A DNA stretch of 64,000 nucleotides from Campylobacter lari subsp. lari (GTDB taxonomy: Bacteria > Campylobacterota > Campylobacteria > Campylobacterales > Campylobacteraceae): contig NZ_CP053830.1 of NCBI RefSeq assembly GCF_013372185.1, positions 186,001-250,000 on the forward strand, read 5' to 3'. Positions 45,639 to 54,978 of this stretch are shown one piece after another. A program made the position numbers and the translations under genes. Numbering within the stretch: position 1 is the stretch's first letter; every line of letters begins with the position of its first letter. The notes beneath the pieces were generated by a model. The model was given only the letters and a program-made list of their open reading frames with translations, ran no database searches and was not told the DNA's origin.

Positions 45639-46241
45639 CTAATGTTTTATAGCATATTTATTTTGTATTTCTTTGTGTCCTAGTATTTTTTGGACATTGC
45701 AATTTTTATTAATATCTAATTTTTTAACATCATAGTGAAAATTAGTACAATTATGCAATAAAAATGCCATTGTTTTAGCATTGTGTACATCCCATCTTGA
45801 TAAATCTTGATCAAATTGTTTACAGTTTTCAAACATATGTGCCATTGTAATGGCATTATGCACATCCCAATTTTCTACTTTATGGTTAAATTTAAGACAA
45901 TTGCAAAACATATATTTAGTATCTTTAACATTTGACATATTCCAAGAAGATAAGTCTTGATCAAAAGATTCACAATCAAAAAACATCCCCTCCATGTTTT
46001 CAACATTTTTAACATTCCACTTAGAAATATCATGATTAAAACTTTTGCAGCAATAAAACATATAAGACATATTTTTAACATTTGACACATCCCATTTTTC
46101 TATACCATCAAAGTTAGTTCTGGTAGAATAGTAGAATAAATAAGACATATCCGTAATTAAGCTTACATCAATTTCATCTAAGGCAATAAGCTCTTCTCTA
46201 ACAAGAGCAACTAATTCACATTTTGTTTTAGGCGTAAACAT
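45639..46241 (-). CDS. BspA-like DUF285 repeat protein (no membrane anchor)
   Basis: Start 46241 (MFTPKTKCELVALV) is fixed by AAGGAG 6 nt upstream. The 200-residue protein has a 45-residue head (LIALDEIDVSLITDM) and about five 25-residue DUF285 repeats (WDVSNVKNMSYMFYCCKSFN and similar). Each repeat carries a Cys before the F-N/D-x-D segment. There is no signal peptide or membrane segment, unlike the related gene at 13168-13866. Function unknown. It neighbours a decayed gene and low-complexity A/T DNA. Confidence 0.75.
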   Translation of the reverse strand: MFTPKTKCELVALVREELIALDEIDVSLITDMSYLFYYSTRTNFDGIEKWDVSNVKNMSYMFYCCKSFNHDISKWNVKNVENMEGMFFDCESFDQDLSSWNMSNVKDTKYMFCNCLKFNHKVENWDVHNAITMAHMFENCKQFDQDLSRWDVHNAKTMAFLLHNCTNFHYDVKKLDINKNCNVQKILGHKEIQNKYAIKH

Positions 46242-46340
46242 GTTCGCTCCTTTTTGTATTTGTTTCAATATAATTATAATATTATTTAAATATAAAGTAT
46301 TAAAAAATAAATATTAAATTAATAAAAAACTATAAAATAC

Positions 46341-46371
46341 TATAATATGTTTCATTATGAAACATATTATA
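46341..46371. repeat. Perfect 14-bp inverted repeat
   Basis: TATAATATGTTTCA (46341-46354) and TGAAACATATTATA (46358-46371) are exact inverted copies around TTA. It lies in a 200-bp gene-free stretch between the second DUF285 gene (minus) and a pseudogene (plus). There is no T-run, so it looks more like an operator or a relic of a mobile end than a terminator. The rest of 46247-46441 is A/T-rich, with a TATAAT (46278-46273, minus) that may drive the DUF285 gene. Confidence 0.7.
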
Positions 46372-46441
46372 AATTTAATAGGAAAATTAATATAGATTTG
46401 ATATAGTAAAAATATACAAAATAGATATAGGCTGATAAATA

Positions 46442-46646
46442 ATGAAAAAATATAATGTTGTTTTGCTTGGTGGTAGTAATTCTGTCATGGTTAATGGCTT
46501 ACAAAAAGGACTAAGACAAGAAAATGTAAATTTGACAAATTTGGCTTTAGGATCCACTAATTCTATACAAAAATTTATATGAATTAAAAAGAAAAAGAAA
46601 TCAAAAGAGTATAAATGAAGCAGATTTGATTATTACAGATATTTGA
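46442..46646 (+). pseudogene. Truncated, frameshifted fragment with GGSNS motif
   Basis: The ATG at 46442 opens a frame MKKYNVVLLGGSNSVMVNGL that ends at TGA 46580-46582 after 46 codons. In the +1 frame the text continues NLYELKRKRNQKS and then INEADLIITDI to a TGA at 46644-46646. One extra A in the run near 46568-46573 would explain the shift. The GGSNS start and later acidic motif resemble Campylobacter SGNH-type proteins of surface glycan loci, but this is only an impression. Nothing homologous is visible beyond 46646. Confidence 0.6.
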
Positions 46647-46679
46647 GATTAGGAAGTTAAAAAAAGAATTTAAGAAAGT

Positions 46680-46705
46680 GTAATTTCCTGATGCTAGGAA
46701 ATTAC
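46680..46705 (-). terminator. Terminator-like hairpin after yeiH
   Basis: GTAATTTCCT (46680-46689) and AGGAAATTAC (46696-46705) are perfect inverted copies around GATGCT. The yeiH stop codon lies in the stem. In the minus direction the sequence after the stem is T-rich only after a few bases. Confidence 0.6.
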
Positions 46706-47745
46706 ATTAATACTTTTACAAGAAAAATTCCTGATCCTATAAGCCATGCAAATAATATTAAAGCCATAGCAAATGGTTTTATACCGGCTTTTAAGATCAC
46801 ACTTTTGTGTATATTTACCCCTAAAGCTACCATAGCAACAGAAAGTAAAAGTGTATCTAAGGTCGCAATGCTTGATTTTATATAAGTTAATGCAAATTCA
46901 GTATTTAAAACATCTAAAGAACTAATTCCACTTGCTACTAAAAACCATAATGCAAAATAAGGAATATTATCTTTTATAGCTACTTTTTCTCCATTTTTAC
47001 TTAAAAATTTTAATGAAAAAAATGCAAGGAAAATCAAAAATGGCACAAGCATTAAAACTCTAATCATTTTTTCAATCACAGCGCTATCTCCAGCCTGTAT
47101 AGCCTCACCTGCTGCAACAGCATGTGCAACCTCATGTAAAGTAGCTCCCATGAAATAACCCATTTGATTTATATCAAAAAAGTTAAACCATCCTAAATTC
47201 CATGCAATTGGAAATAAAAACATTCCCAAAGTCCCAAAAACAACAACGGTACAAATAGCAACACCAACTCTATCAGGCCCACCTTTTACTATACTTTCAC
47301 TAGCCATAACAGCAGCTGCGCCACAAATGCTTGAGCCACTGCTTATAAGCATACTTTCTTTAAGATCAAGTTTAAAAAGTTTTCCAAGCAAAAGTCCTAT
47401 GAAAAAGGTTGAAAAAACTATAATCAATGCTATGCTTATACCATTAAATCCAACTTTTTCTATATCATGAAAAGTAATTCTAAAACCATAAAGAATTATC
47501 CCAAGTCTTAAAACTTGTTTTGTAGCTATGTTTAAAACACCTGTTTTTTTAAGTAAAGTAGTATTTTGATGAGCAAAATTTCCAATCATTGCTCCAAGCA
47601 ATACAGCTATAATTAAAGCTGAAATTCCAAAACTTTTAAAAATTGCAAGTTCAGATACAGCATAAGAACAAAATGCTAATACAATTAAAAGCATAGAGCT
47701 TTCAAATTTTCTTCCCTTATAGATATTTTTTCTTTTATGATGCAT
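46702..47745 (-). CDS. yeiH: YeiH/UPF0324 family membrane protein
   Basis: The 347-residue protein has about ten transmembrane segments and UPF0324 landmarks: SSGSSICGAAAVMASE (about residues 136-151), GYFMGATLHEVAHAVAAGEA (about 195-214) with its His pair, and a final hydrophobic block. YeiH proteins are putative anion exporters; some homologues are induced with a LysR activator. GGAGAATAC precedes the ATG. It is divergent from a lysR gene 111 bp away, as in C. jejuni, implying regulation by that LysR. Confidence 0.88.
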   Translation of the reverse strand: MHHKRKNIYKGRKFESSMLLIVLAFCSYAVSELAIFKSFGISALIIAVLLGAMIGNFAHQNTTLLKKTGVLNIATKQVLRLGIILYGFRITFHDIEKVGFNGISIALIIVFSTFFIGLLLGKLFKLDLKESMLISSGSSICGAAAVMASESIVKGGPDRVGVAICTVVVFGTLGMFLFPIAWNLGWFNFFDINQMGYFMGATLHEVAHAVAAGEAIQAGDSAVIEKMIRVLMLVPFLIFLAFFSLKFLSKNGEKVAIKDNIPYFALWFLVASGISSLDVLNTEFALTYIKSSIATLDTLLLSVAMVALGVNIHKSVILKAGIKPFAMALILFAWLIGSGIFLVKVLM

Positions 47746-47777
47746 GTATTCTCCTTTTTTTGTAAATATTTTGAATG

Positions 47778-47827
47778 ATTGTATCTTTTTTTTTATGATT
47801 AGAAAAATTAATTTTATTTGATATAAT
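47778..47827. promoter_or_regulatory. Divergent yeiH/lysR promoter region
   Basis: A minus-strand TACAAT (47783-47778) lies upstream of yeiH, and a plus-strand TATAAT (47822-47827) upstream of the lysR gene. The 38 bp between them are almost pure A/T and could hold the LysR site; I cannot single out one T-N11-A box. Confidence 0.45.
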
Positions 47828-47856
47828 GATTAAAAATATTTATCAAAAGATTGCTT

Positions 47857-48720
47857 ATGACTTTTAAACAAATAAAATATTTTCAAAGCTTGTGTAAAAA
47901 TTTAAATTTAAGAGCTTGTGCTAAAGAATTAAATATAACTCAATCTGCTTTGTCTTTAGCTATATTTGAACTTGAAAAAAGTTTAAACACTAGACTTTTT
48001 GATAGAAAAGCTAAATTTTTAAGCTTAAATGAAAAAGGTAAAGTTTTTTTAAAACAAATTACTCCTTTGATTTTAGAATTTGAACGCATTGAAAAAGCAA
48101 TGCAAGATGATCAAAGCTATGAATTAAGCATGAAAGTTAGTCAAAATGTTGGTACTTATTTGCTAGGATCTTTTTTGGATCAAAAGGCAGAAAATATCAA
48201 ATTAAATTTGTCTTTGGATAATAGTCAAAATATTATCAAATATGTTTTAAATAAAGAAATCGATATAGGTTTGATTGAAGGGATTTGCAAAGATAAGGAT
48301 ATAAAAAAGATTAAAATTTGCGATGATGAGCTTATTGTTGTAAGCAAAAATGATTTAAAAAAAGAATTTTTCATAGATGAGTTAAAGGATTTTAAATGGA
48401 TAAGTCGCGAGCAAGGTTCAGGCGCAAAAGAAGTGTTTTTAAATGCTTTGCCTAAAGATGTAAAGCTTAATTTAGTTTATGAGTTAAACTCAACTGCTAT
48501 GATAAAAGAGTTAGTTAAAAAAGGTAAATTTTTAGCAGTTTTACCTAAATTTAGTGTCAAAGAAGAGCTTGAAGCTAAAAGCTTATTTGAAGTAAGATTA
48601 AAAAATTTTAAAATTTCAAGAGAGCTTTGCTTGATTTATCATAAAAATAAAGAGCCAAGCAAAAAATTTGTAAATTTATGTGAATTTTTAAAATTTTGCA
48701 TTCAAAATGATTTAGCTTAA
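47857..48720 (+). CDS. LysR-family transcriptional regulator
   Basis: Start 47857 ([20 protein letters not shown]) is preferred over TTG 47851, since LysR proteins begin close to this point. The 287-residue protein has an N-terminal winged helix-turn-helix (residues 1-60; [20 protein letters not shown]) and a periplasmic-binding-like effector domain (about 88-287). It probably controls the divergent yeiH. Its 3' end converges on murD with a 9-nt overlap. Confidence 0.92.
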   Translation: MTFKQIKYFQSLCKNLNLRACAKELNITQSALSLAIFELEKSLNTRLFDRKAKFLSLNEKGKVFLKQITPLILEFERIEKAMQDDQSYELSMKVSQNVGTYLLGSFLDQKAENIKLNLSLDNSQNIIKYVLNKEIDIGLIEGICKDKDIKKIKICDDELIVVSKNDLKKEFFIDELKDFKWISREQGSGAKEVFLNALPKDVKLNLVYELNSTAMIKELVKKGKFLAVLPKFSVKEELEAKSLFEVRLKNFKISRELCLIYHKNKEPSKKFVNLCEFLKFCIQNDLA

Positions 48721-49911
48721 CTCTTGAATACATTTTTTAAAAAGTTCCCCTCTTTCTTCATAAGATTTAAACTGATCTAAGCTTGCACAAGCAGGGCTTA
48801 GCAGGGCTACTTCATTATTAGTTAAGTTTTGATTGATTTTTTCTACCGCTTTAGGTAAAAACTCGCAAAAATGTGCTTTTAAATTAGCATTTTTAGCATA
48901 TTCAAGCATTTTGTTAGTGCTTTTTCCTATGGCATAAAGCTCTATATTAAGCTCTTTCATAAAGGCAAATAAAGCACTTAAATCCACTCCTTTATCATCC
49001 CCACCTATAATAAGATGAATTTTTTTATCCTTATAGCGTTTAAGAGCAGCTAAGCTAGCATCAAGATTAGTTGCTTTAGTATCATTTACCCAAAGTCTAT
49101 TTTTATGATCAAATATTTCTTCAAGTTTATTTTTTTCTATCTTAAACTCATTTAAAAGCTCATAAGAGCAACGATCTAGTATGATTTTTTCTATACTTAA
49201 GGCAATAAGCGCATCAAGTAAAAATGGGGTTTTGAAATGAATTTTTTCTATATCAATTTGCATTTTTTTAGCTAAATCTTGCTCATCTTCATAGCTTATA
49301 ACATAAGCATGAGTTGGATAATTTTCGTATTTTTTAGGTAAAATTACCACATCATTTTCATTCATTCTTTCAAGTACACTAAGCTTTGCTTGCTCATAAT
49401 TTTCAAAGCTTTTATGCCAAGAAAGATGATCAGGCGTGATAGGTAAAAGCGCATAAATTTCAGGTTTAGCTATTTTAGTGTAAAAAAGTGAAAAAGATGA
49501 GCTTTCTAAAATCCATAATTTAGCACTAATATCCATTTGTGCTAAAGGAATTCCTATATTTGCTCCCATTTGTGCGTTGATGCATTTTAAAAGATGATGT
49601 GTCATTTGAGTGGTGGTGGTTTTGCCATTAGTTCCGCTTATCCAAACACTTTTTGGCATACCATCGTAAAAAAAATCATACTCGCTACTTAAATTTCTTG
49701 CTTGCTGTATGAGAGAATGATCACTTGGAAAACCAGGGCTTGGAATTTCTAAATCACTTTTTAAAGGATTAAACTCATGTGGTGGTAAGAGGGTATTGTC
49801 AAATTCATCTTTACTTATACTTGTAAAATGATCATCATAAATATCACAATTACCAAAACGCTGTGCAAAAGCTTTGGTTGTTTTGCCATATCCAAAAAGT
49901 GAAATTTTCAT
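48712..49911 (-). CDS. murD: UDP-N-acetylmuramoyl-L-alanine--D-glutamate ligase
   Basis: The 399-residue ligase has the Mur P-loop [19 protein letters not shown] (about residues 88-106), [11 protein letters not shown] (about 158-168), the carbamylated-Lys region, and the C-terminal domain with [18 protein letters not shown] (about 296-313). It adds D-Glu to UDP-MurNAc-L-Ala in the cytoplasm. Slightly shorter than E. coli MurD (438), as in other Campylobacter. It overlaps mraY by 1 nt (TAATG). Confidence 0.95.
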   Translation of the reverse strand: MKISLFGYGKTTKAFAQRFGNCDIYDDHFTSISKDEFDNTLLPPHEFNPLKSDLEIPSPGFPSDHSLIQQARNLSSEYDFFYDGMPKSVWISGTNGKTTTTQMTHHLLKCINAQMGANIGIPLAQMDISAKLWILESSSFSLFYTKIAKPEIYALLPITPDHLSWHKSFENYEQAKLSVLERMNENDVVILPKKYENYPTHAYVISYEDEQDLAKKMQIDIEKIHFKTPFLLDALIALSIEKIILDRCSYELLNEFKIEKNKLEEIFDHKNRLWVNDTKATNLDASLAALKRYKDKKIHLIIGGDDKGVDLSALFAFMKELNIELYAIGKSTNKMLEYAKNANLKAHFCEFLPKAVEKINQNLTNNEVALLSPACASLDQFKSYEERGELFKKCIQELS

Positions 49912-50969
49912 TATCTTAACTTTATGCTAATTAATGCAATAATATTTGCAAGCAAGGCTATCATCCAAAAACGAACGATGATTTTATTTTCTACCCAGCC
50001 TATTTTTTCAAAATGATGATGAATAGGTGCCATCTTAAAAACTCTTTTGTTAAAAATTTTAAAACTACCTACTTGTAAAATCACTGAAATAGTTTCTAAA
50101 ACAAAAACAAAGCCTATTAATAAAAGTAAAATTTCATTTTTACTTACTATACCAAGATAGCCTAAAAATGCCCCTATGCTTAAACTCCCACTATCTCCCA
50201 TAAAAACTTGTGCAGGATAGCAGTTATACCACAAAAATCCCATAAGCGCACCAACTAAAGCCGCGCTTAGCACCACAAGTTCTCCTAGGCCTTGAATTTT
50301 AGGTAAAAATAAATAAGAACTATAAATAGCATTTCCACTTAAATACAAAAAAGCACTAAGGCTTAAAAGAGAAAATATAGAAGGTACAGTTGCAAGACCA
50401 TCAAGTCCATCGGTTAAATTTACAGCATTAGAGCTTGAAATAATGACTAAAATCCACAAAGCGAGCATGAAAATTCCACCATCAAATAAAGCATGTTTGT
50501 AAAAAGGTAAATAAAATTCAGTATTTATATCAAACAAATATAATAATCCAACACAGATAAAAGCAGCGCAAAATTGTCCTAGAAGTTTCATTTTTGGGCT
50601 TAATCCTGCATGATTGTCTTTTTTTAAAATCTTACCCAAATCATCAACTAAGCCTATAGTGCAAAATAATACCAAACACAATAATCCAACAATTACAAAG
50701 CTATTATTTAAATCAGCGCTTAAAACACTTGCTATGATAGTAGCAAAGATAAAAACAAGCCCGCCCATGGTAGGAGTGTGAGATTTTGCTTGGTGTGATT
50801 GTGGTGCGTATTCGTATATGGGTTGATTAGCTTTTTTATTTTGAGCCCATTTGATAAATTTTGGCATAAAATATAAACTTAAAAATAAAGCAATAAAAAA
50901 AGCAAATCCAGCGCGCACACTTATATAAGAAAAAAACATATAATCAGTATAATTTGTAAGATAAAGCAA
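49911..50969 (-). CDS. mraY: Phospho-N-acetylmuramoyl-pentapeptide transferase
   Basis: The 352-residue protein has ten transmembrane segments and MraY signatures: [12 protein letters not shown] (about residues 63-74), the catalytic Asp cluster [14 protein letters not shown] (about 101-114), [14 protein letters not shown] (about 184-197), [15 protein letters not shown] (about 257-271) and [13 protein letters not shown] (about 313-325). It transfers phospho-MurNAc-pentapeptide to undecaprenyl phosphate, forming lipid I. It is co-transcribed with murD. Confidence 0.96.
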   Translation of the reverse strand: MLYLTNYTDYMFFSYISVRAGFAFFIALFLSLYFMPKFIKWAQNKKANQPIYEYAPQSHQAKSHTPTMGGLVFIFATIIASVLSADLNNSFVIVGLLCLVLFCTIGLVDDLGKILKKDNHAGLSPKMKLLGQFCAAFICVGLLYLFDINTEFYLPFYKHALFDGGIFMLALWILVIISSSNAVNLTDGLDGLATVPSIFSLLSLSAFLYLSGNAIYSSYLFLPKIQGLGELVVLSAALVGALMGFLWYNCYPAQVFMGDSGSLSIGAFLGYLGIVSKNEILLLLIGFVFVLETISVILQVGSFKIFNKRVFKMAPIHHHFEKIGWVENKIIVRFWMIALLANIIALISIKLR

Positions 50970-51048
50970 AATTTTTAACCTTGTATTTGTTTTTTAAAAG
51001 CATAATTTTAGTAAAATCACATAAATAAATTATAAAAAAGAGTAAAAA

Positions 51049-52527
51049 ATGAGCCAAAAATGTATTTTGATAATAACAGATGGTATAGGACATAATGAAA
51101 ATAAAGAATTTAATGCATTTTTCCACGCTAAAAAACCAACTTATGATGAGCTTTTTAAAAATACCCCTAATGTTTTGATAAAAACCAGTGGTTTGGCTGT
51201 TGGTTTGCCAGAAGGTCAAATGGGAAATAGCGAAGTGGGGCACATGTGTATAGGTAGTGGGCGCATAATCTATCAAAATTTGGTAAAAATAAATAAAGCC
51301 ATAGAAAATGATACTTTAAAAGACAATAAGGCTTTAAAAGAATTACTGCAAAAATGCAACAGAGTGCATATTATAGGGCTTTATAGTGATGGTGGAGTGC
51401 ATTCTATGCATACGCATTTTAATGCGCTTTTAAAAATTTGCAAAGAAGAAAATAAAGAAGTCTTTGCTCATGCTATTAGTGATGGTAGGGATTGCTCTCC
51501 AATTTCAGGATTAAATTTTATAAAATCTTTGCAGGAATTTTGCGAAAAAGAAAAGATTAATCTTGCTTCTTTATCAGGAAGATTTTACGCTATGGATAGA
51601 GATAAACGCTATGATAGAATAAAACTTTATTATGATGCTTTATTTGCTAAGGCACCAAAGAGTGATGATTTTATAACTTATATACAAAAAAGTTATGATG
51701 AAAATATCACAGATGAATTTTTAACCCCAGTTATTAACCCAAGTTTTGATGGGATTAAGGCTGAAGATGGGGTAGTTTTTATAAATTTTAGAAATGATAG
51801 AATGCGCCAATTAGTCGCTTCTTTAACCCAAGAAAATTTTGATGAATTTCCAAGAGAATTACTTGTAAAAAATGCCATTACTATGAGTTTGTATGATGAG
51901 AAATTTAATTTATCTATAATGTTTGAAAAAGAAGAATTAAATAATACCTTAGCTTCTGTGATAGCTAATGCAAATTTAAGCCAGCTTCATACAGCTGAAA
52001 CTGAAAAATATGCTCATGTAACCTTTTTCTTCAATGGAGGCAAAGAGGAATTAGAAGTTAATGAAACAAGAGTTTTAATACCAAGTCCTAAGGTAAAAAC
52101 TTATGATGAAAAGCCTTGTATGAGTGCAAAAGAAGTCGCAAATGAAGTGATTAAGGGGATAAAAGGTGGTATTGATTTTATCGTGGTAAATTTTGCAAAT
52201 GGTGATATGGTAGGGCATACTGGTGATTTTGAAGCTGCAATTAGAGCTGTTGAAAGTGTAGATGGGTGCTTAGGAGAAGTGATAAAAGTAGCAAGGGAGA
52301 ATGATTATGCTTTTATCATCACTTCAGATCATGGAAATTGCGAAGCAATGAAAGATGAAAACAATAACTTACTTACCAATCACACAACTTTTGATGTTTT
52401 TGCCTTTGTGGAAGCTAAAGGAGTAGAAAAGTTAAAAGAAGGTATGGGGCTTAGCAATATAGCACCAAGCGTGCTTAAAATTTTAAACTTGCCTATTCCA
52501 AAAGAAATGGATGAGGCTTTATTTTAA
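51049..52527 (+). CDS. gpmI: 2,3-bisphosphoglycerate-independent phosphoglycerate mutase
   Basis: The 492-residue protein is an alkaline-phosphatase-superfamily mutase: metal-binding LIITDGIGHNE at the N-terminus, the nucleophile Ser in GQMGNSEVGHMCIGSGR (about residues 57-73), the transferase domain (about 78-300), and the C-terminal metal site with ANGDMVGHTGDFEAA (about 383-397) and TSDHGNCEAM. It interconverts 3- and 2-phosphoglycerate. It is divergent from mraY and 15 nt upstream of fabG. Confidence 0.95.
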   Translation: MSQKCILIITDGIGHNENKEFNAFFHAKKPTYDELFKNTPNVLIKTSGLAVGLPEGQMGNSEVGHMCIGSGRIIYQNLVKINKAIENDTLKDNKALKELLQKCNRVHIIGLYSDGGVHSMHTHFNALLKICKEENKEVFAHAISDGRDCSPISGLNFIKSLQEFCEKEKINLASLSGRFYAMDRDKRYDRIKLYYDALFAKAPKSDDFITYIQKSYDENITDEFLTPVINPSFDGIKAEDGVVFINFRNDRMRQLVASLTQENFDEFPRELLVKNAITMSLYDEKFNLSIMFEKEELNNTLASVIANANLSQLHTAETEKYAHVTFFFNGGKEELEVNETRVLIPSPKVKTYDEKPCMSAKEVANEVIKGIKGGIDFIVVNFANGDMVGHTGDFEAAIRAVESVDGCLGEVIKVARENDYAFIITSDHGNCEAMKDENNNLLTNHTTFDVFAFVEAKGVEKLKEGMGLSNIAPSVLKILNLPIPKEMDEALF

Positions 52528-52542
52528 TTTTAAAGGAGAATA

Positions 52543-53286
52543 ATGAAATTTAGTGGAAAAAATGTTTTAATAACAGGTGCAAGTAAAGGCATAGGTGCTG
52601 CAATAGCTAAAGAATTAGCAAGTAATGGTTTAAAGGTTTGGATTAATTATAGAAGCAAACCCGAGCTTGCTGATGCATTAAAAGAAGAGATAGAAAAAAA
52701 TGGTGGCAGCGCAGCTGTGATTAAATTTGATGCAAGTGTTGAAGAAGAATTTATAAATGCTATAGCTACTATAGTAGAAAGCGATGGTGAGCTTAGTTAT
52801 TTGGTAAATAACGCAGGTATTACAAATGATAAATTAGCACTTAGAATGAGTATGGATGATTTTTCTTCGGTAATTAATGCTAATTTAAATTCAAGCTTTT
52901 TAGGATGTAGGGAAGCTTTAAAAACTATGAGTAAAAAGCGTTTTGGCGCTGTTGTGAATATCGCTTCTATAGTTGGAGAAATGGGAAATGCTGGGCAAAC
53001 TAATTATAGTGCTAGTAAAGGTGGTATGATAGCATTAACAAAATCATTTGCCAAAGAAGGCGCAGCTAGAAATATAAGATATAACTGCATTACTCCAGGT
53101 TTTATAAAAAGCGATATGACTGAAGTTTTAAGTGATGAGATTAAACAAAATTATATTAATAATATCCCATTAAAACGTTTTGCTGATGCTAGTGAGGTAG
53201 CTCAAGCTGTGGCGTTTTTATTAAGCGATCACTCTTCTTATATTACTGGTGAAATTTTAAAAGTAAATGGTGGTCTTTATATGTAA
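52543..53286 (+). CDS. fabG: 3-oxoacyl-[acyl-carrier-protein] reductase
   Basis: The 247-residue short-chain dehydrogenase has ITGASKGIGAAIAKEL (residues 10-25), NNAGITNDKL (about 88-97), the catalytic Ser/Tyr/Lys in NIASIVGEMGNAGQTNYSAS (about 138-157) plus the following KG, and a C-terminus typical of FabG (HSSYITGEILKVNGGLYM). It reduces 3-oxoacyl-ACP in fatty acid elongation. AAAGGAG precedes its ATG. In C. jejuni it also follows the mutase gene. Confidence 0.93.
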   Translation: MKFSGKNVLITGASKGIGAAIAKELASNGLKVWINYRSKPELADALKEEIEKNGGSAAVIKFDASVEEEFINAIATIVESDGELSYLVNNAGITNDKLALRMSMDDFSSVINANLNSSFLGCREALKTMSKKRFGAVVNIASIVGEMGNAGQTNYSASKGGMIALTKSFAKEGAARNIRYNCITPGFIKSDMTEVLSDEIKQNYINNIPLKRFADASEVAQAVAFLLSDHSSYITGEILKVNGGLYM

Positions 53287-53287
53287 A

Positions 53288-53308
53288 AAGCAAGGTTATC
53301 CCTTGCTT
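53288..53308. terminator. Rho-independent terminator between fabG and acpS
   Basis: AAGCAAGG (53288-53295) pairs with CCTTGCTT (53301-53308) around TTATC and is followed on the plus strand by AATTTTTTTC. The A-run on its left gives some T-tail for the minus strand too, so it may serve acpS as well. Confidence 0.8.
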
Positions 53309-53657
53309 AATTTTTTTCTATAGCAACTATAGCTATGGCAAAGCCCCCATCATGAGCTACGCTAACACTTGCTGATTTTATATCAAATTCTTTCATAACT
53401 TTTGTAGAAAATTTAATGTGTGGTGCGTTTTTGTTGTCTTTAAAAATGACAATATCAAAAAAAGAACATTCTTTAGAAATTCCAACCCCTAAAGCTTTAG
53501 AAGCTGCTTCTTTTATAGCCCAAAATCCTGCTATAGTGTTAGTATTTTTAATGTAAGCTTGCTCTTGCTTGGATAAAAATTTATCCAAGAAAAGCGTATT
53601 GTGTCTATTATAAATGCTTTCTATGCGAGAGCATGCAACTATGTCACATCCTATCAT
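53307..53657 (-). CDS. acpS: Holo-[acyl-carrier-protein] synthase
   Basis: The 116-residue protein has AcpS motifs: [14 protein letters not shown] (residues 2-15), with the Mg-binding Asp, and [16 protein letters not shown] (about 45-60), with the catalytic Glu/Lys. It transfers 4'-phosphopantetheine from CoA to apo-ACP. It overlaps fliL by 1 nt (TAATG), linking a lipid gene to a flagellar gene, the same arrangement as in C. jejuni. Confidence 0.93.
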   Translation of the reverse strand: MIGCDIVACSRIESIYNRHNTLFLDKFLSKQEQAYIKNTNTIAGFWAIKEAASKALGVGISKECSFFDIVIFKDNKNAPHIKFSTKVMKEFDIKSASVSVAHDGGFAIAIVAIEKN

Positions 53658-54208
53658 TAAGATACAACAAAGTCAGTAAAATAAATATTTTTTATAAAAC
53701 CATCAGTTAAAACTTCATTGATTTTACCGGTTAATTCATCTTTTAATCTTTCTTTGCCCTTTGTAGTGCTTACTTCTTCAAAGGTCTTTGAAGTTAAAGT
53801 TCTAATGATAATATCTCTAATGATAGCAGATTTTTTATCAAGTTCAGGCGTTAGTGTTTCAACATTTTGTTCAAGTTGAATGGTGCATTTTACATATCTT
53901 GCGCCACCATCACTTAATAAATTTAAAGTAAAAGGTGCTAAAGGATACATCACACCAATATTTGCATAATCACTTCCCCTAGCTGCTACTGAATTAGTTT
54001 TTTTAGGAGCTGGTGTTGTTGCTTGCTGTGCTTGTTGTTCTTCTTGTGGAGCAGGATTTTCTTCAGAATTTCCACTGAACATTAAGTAAGCAATCGCACC
54101 TACAATCACAAGTAAAAATACAAATAAAAATACAACGATAATAATTACTAAAGTATTGCCACCTTTTTTCTTTGATTCGCCTTGTTCGTCTATCATATCA
54201 TCAGCCAT
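53657..54208 (-). CDS. fliL: Flagellar basal body-associated protein FliL
   Basis: The 183-residue protein has a short cytoplasmic N-terminus, one transmembrane helix (about residues 20-43) and a periplasmic FliL domain (about 80-183; [20 protein letters not shown], ending IYFTDFVVS). A Pro/Ala/Gln-rich linker (about 50-65) connects them. FliL surrounds the stator units and supports torque. A TACAAT box lies at 54243-54238 on the minus strand, about 30 nt upstream. Confidence 0.93.
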   Translation of the reverse strand: MADDMIDEQGESKKKGGNTLVIIIVVFLFVFLLVIVGAIAYLMFSGNSEENPAPQEEQQAQQATTPAPKKTNSVAARGSDYANIGVMYPLAPFTLNLLSDGGARYVKCTIQLEQNVETLTPELDKKSAIIRDIIIRTLTSKTFEEVSTTKGKERLKDELTGKINEVLTDGFIKNIYFTDFVVS

Positions 54209-54273
54209 ATTTTTCCTTTTATAAAATTTAAAGTGTTATTGTATCAAAAATTATATTTTTTTTTAAATTATGA

Positions 54274-54912
54274 TTATTTAATTTTTTGTAAATGTCTATA
54301 AACACTAGGCTCAGAAATACCTAAAAGTTCAGCAACCTTAGGAATAACACCTTTTACATTAAACACGCCTTTTTCATATAAACTAGCTATCATTTTTTGC
54401 TTTTCTTTTGGTTTTAAGCTTTTATTTTTAAAACTTTCTATATCCATACCAGAAATATCTTCAACAATTTCTTCTAAATCAAGTTTAATATATTCTTTAT
54501 TTTCTTGCTCAGGGTTTTCATAAGCATTATCATAAATATTTCCAAGATTTAAAATTTCATCAGAGATTTTTTTAAATGCTGAAGTATCATGATTAATACA
54601 AAGCAAACCTTCAAGTTTTTCATCTTTTTTAATAAAAAAAGTAGAACCTGACATTATTTGTGAACTTTTAGCTGAAGTTTTATAATGTGTTATATAATCA
54701 CGCTCTAAATAGATTTTATTTTTAATCATCTCAATAGCAAAACCAGTTAGAGGTGAGTTTATAGTTCTTTTACTAATATGATTATTAGCAATTTCTGCTA
54801 TATTAGCTCCATCTTCACTTACATCGTGCAAGACTATTTCATAATTTCTACCCAAGGCTTCTGCAAGAAATTTAACTAATTTAATATAATAAGTTCTTGT
54901 TTCTTTGTCCAT
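54274..54912 (-). CDS. YheO-type PAS/HTH transcriptional regulator, paralogue 1
   Basis: Start 54912 (MDKETRTYYIKLVKFLAEAL) follows AAGGAG; the longer frame adds 24 unlikely residues. The 212-residue protein has a PAS_6 (YheO-like) domain (about residues 8-115; NHISKRTINSPLTGFAIEMI, then GSTFFIKKDEKLEGLLCINHD) and a C-terminal HTH_22 (about 170-212; GVIPKVAELLGISEPSVYRH). The ligand is unknown. It is divergent from katA and similar throughout to the regulator at 58603-59271. Confidence 0.85.
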   Translation of the reverse strand: MDKETRTYYIKLVKFLAEALGRNYEIVLHDVSEDGANIAEIANNHISKRTINSPLTGFAIEMIKNKIYLERDYITHYKTSAKSSQIMSGSTFFIKKDEKLEGLLCINHDTSAFKKISDEILNLGNIYDNAYENPEQENKEYIKLDLEEIVEDISGMDIESFKNKSLKPKEKQKMIASLYEKGVFNVKGVIPKVAELLGISEPSVYRHLQKIK

Positions 54913-54952
54913 AAAACTCTCCTTTTTTATTAATTTTGTAGTAAAAATATTT

Positions 54953-54978
54953 AAAATAAGAATGTTTATTCTTATTTT
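54953..54978. promoter_or_regulatory. Operator-like 11-bp dyad between the YheO gene and katA
   Basis: AAAATAAGAAT (54953-54963) and ATTCTTATTTT (54968-54978) are exact inverted copies around GTTT, about 40 nt upstream of the regulator ATG. The position suits autoregulation of the YheO-type gene; no T-run makes a terminator unlikely. Confidence 0.5.

Noticed and set aside
45875..46090. Short frame overlapping the second DUF285 gene on the same strand
   Set aside because: It is an out-of-frame reading of the DUF285 repeats, with no start signal.
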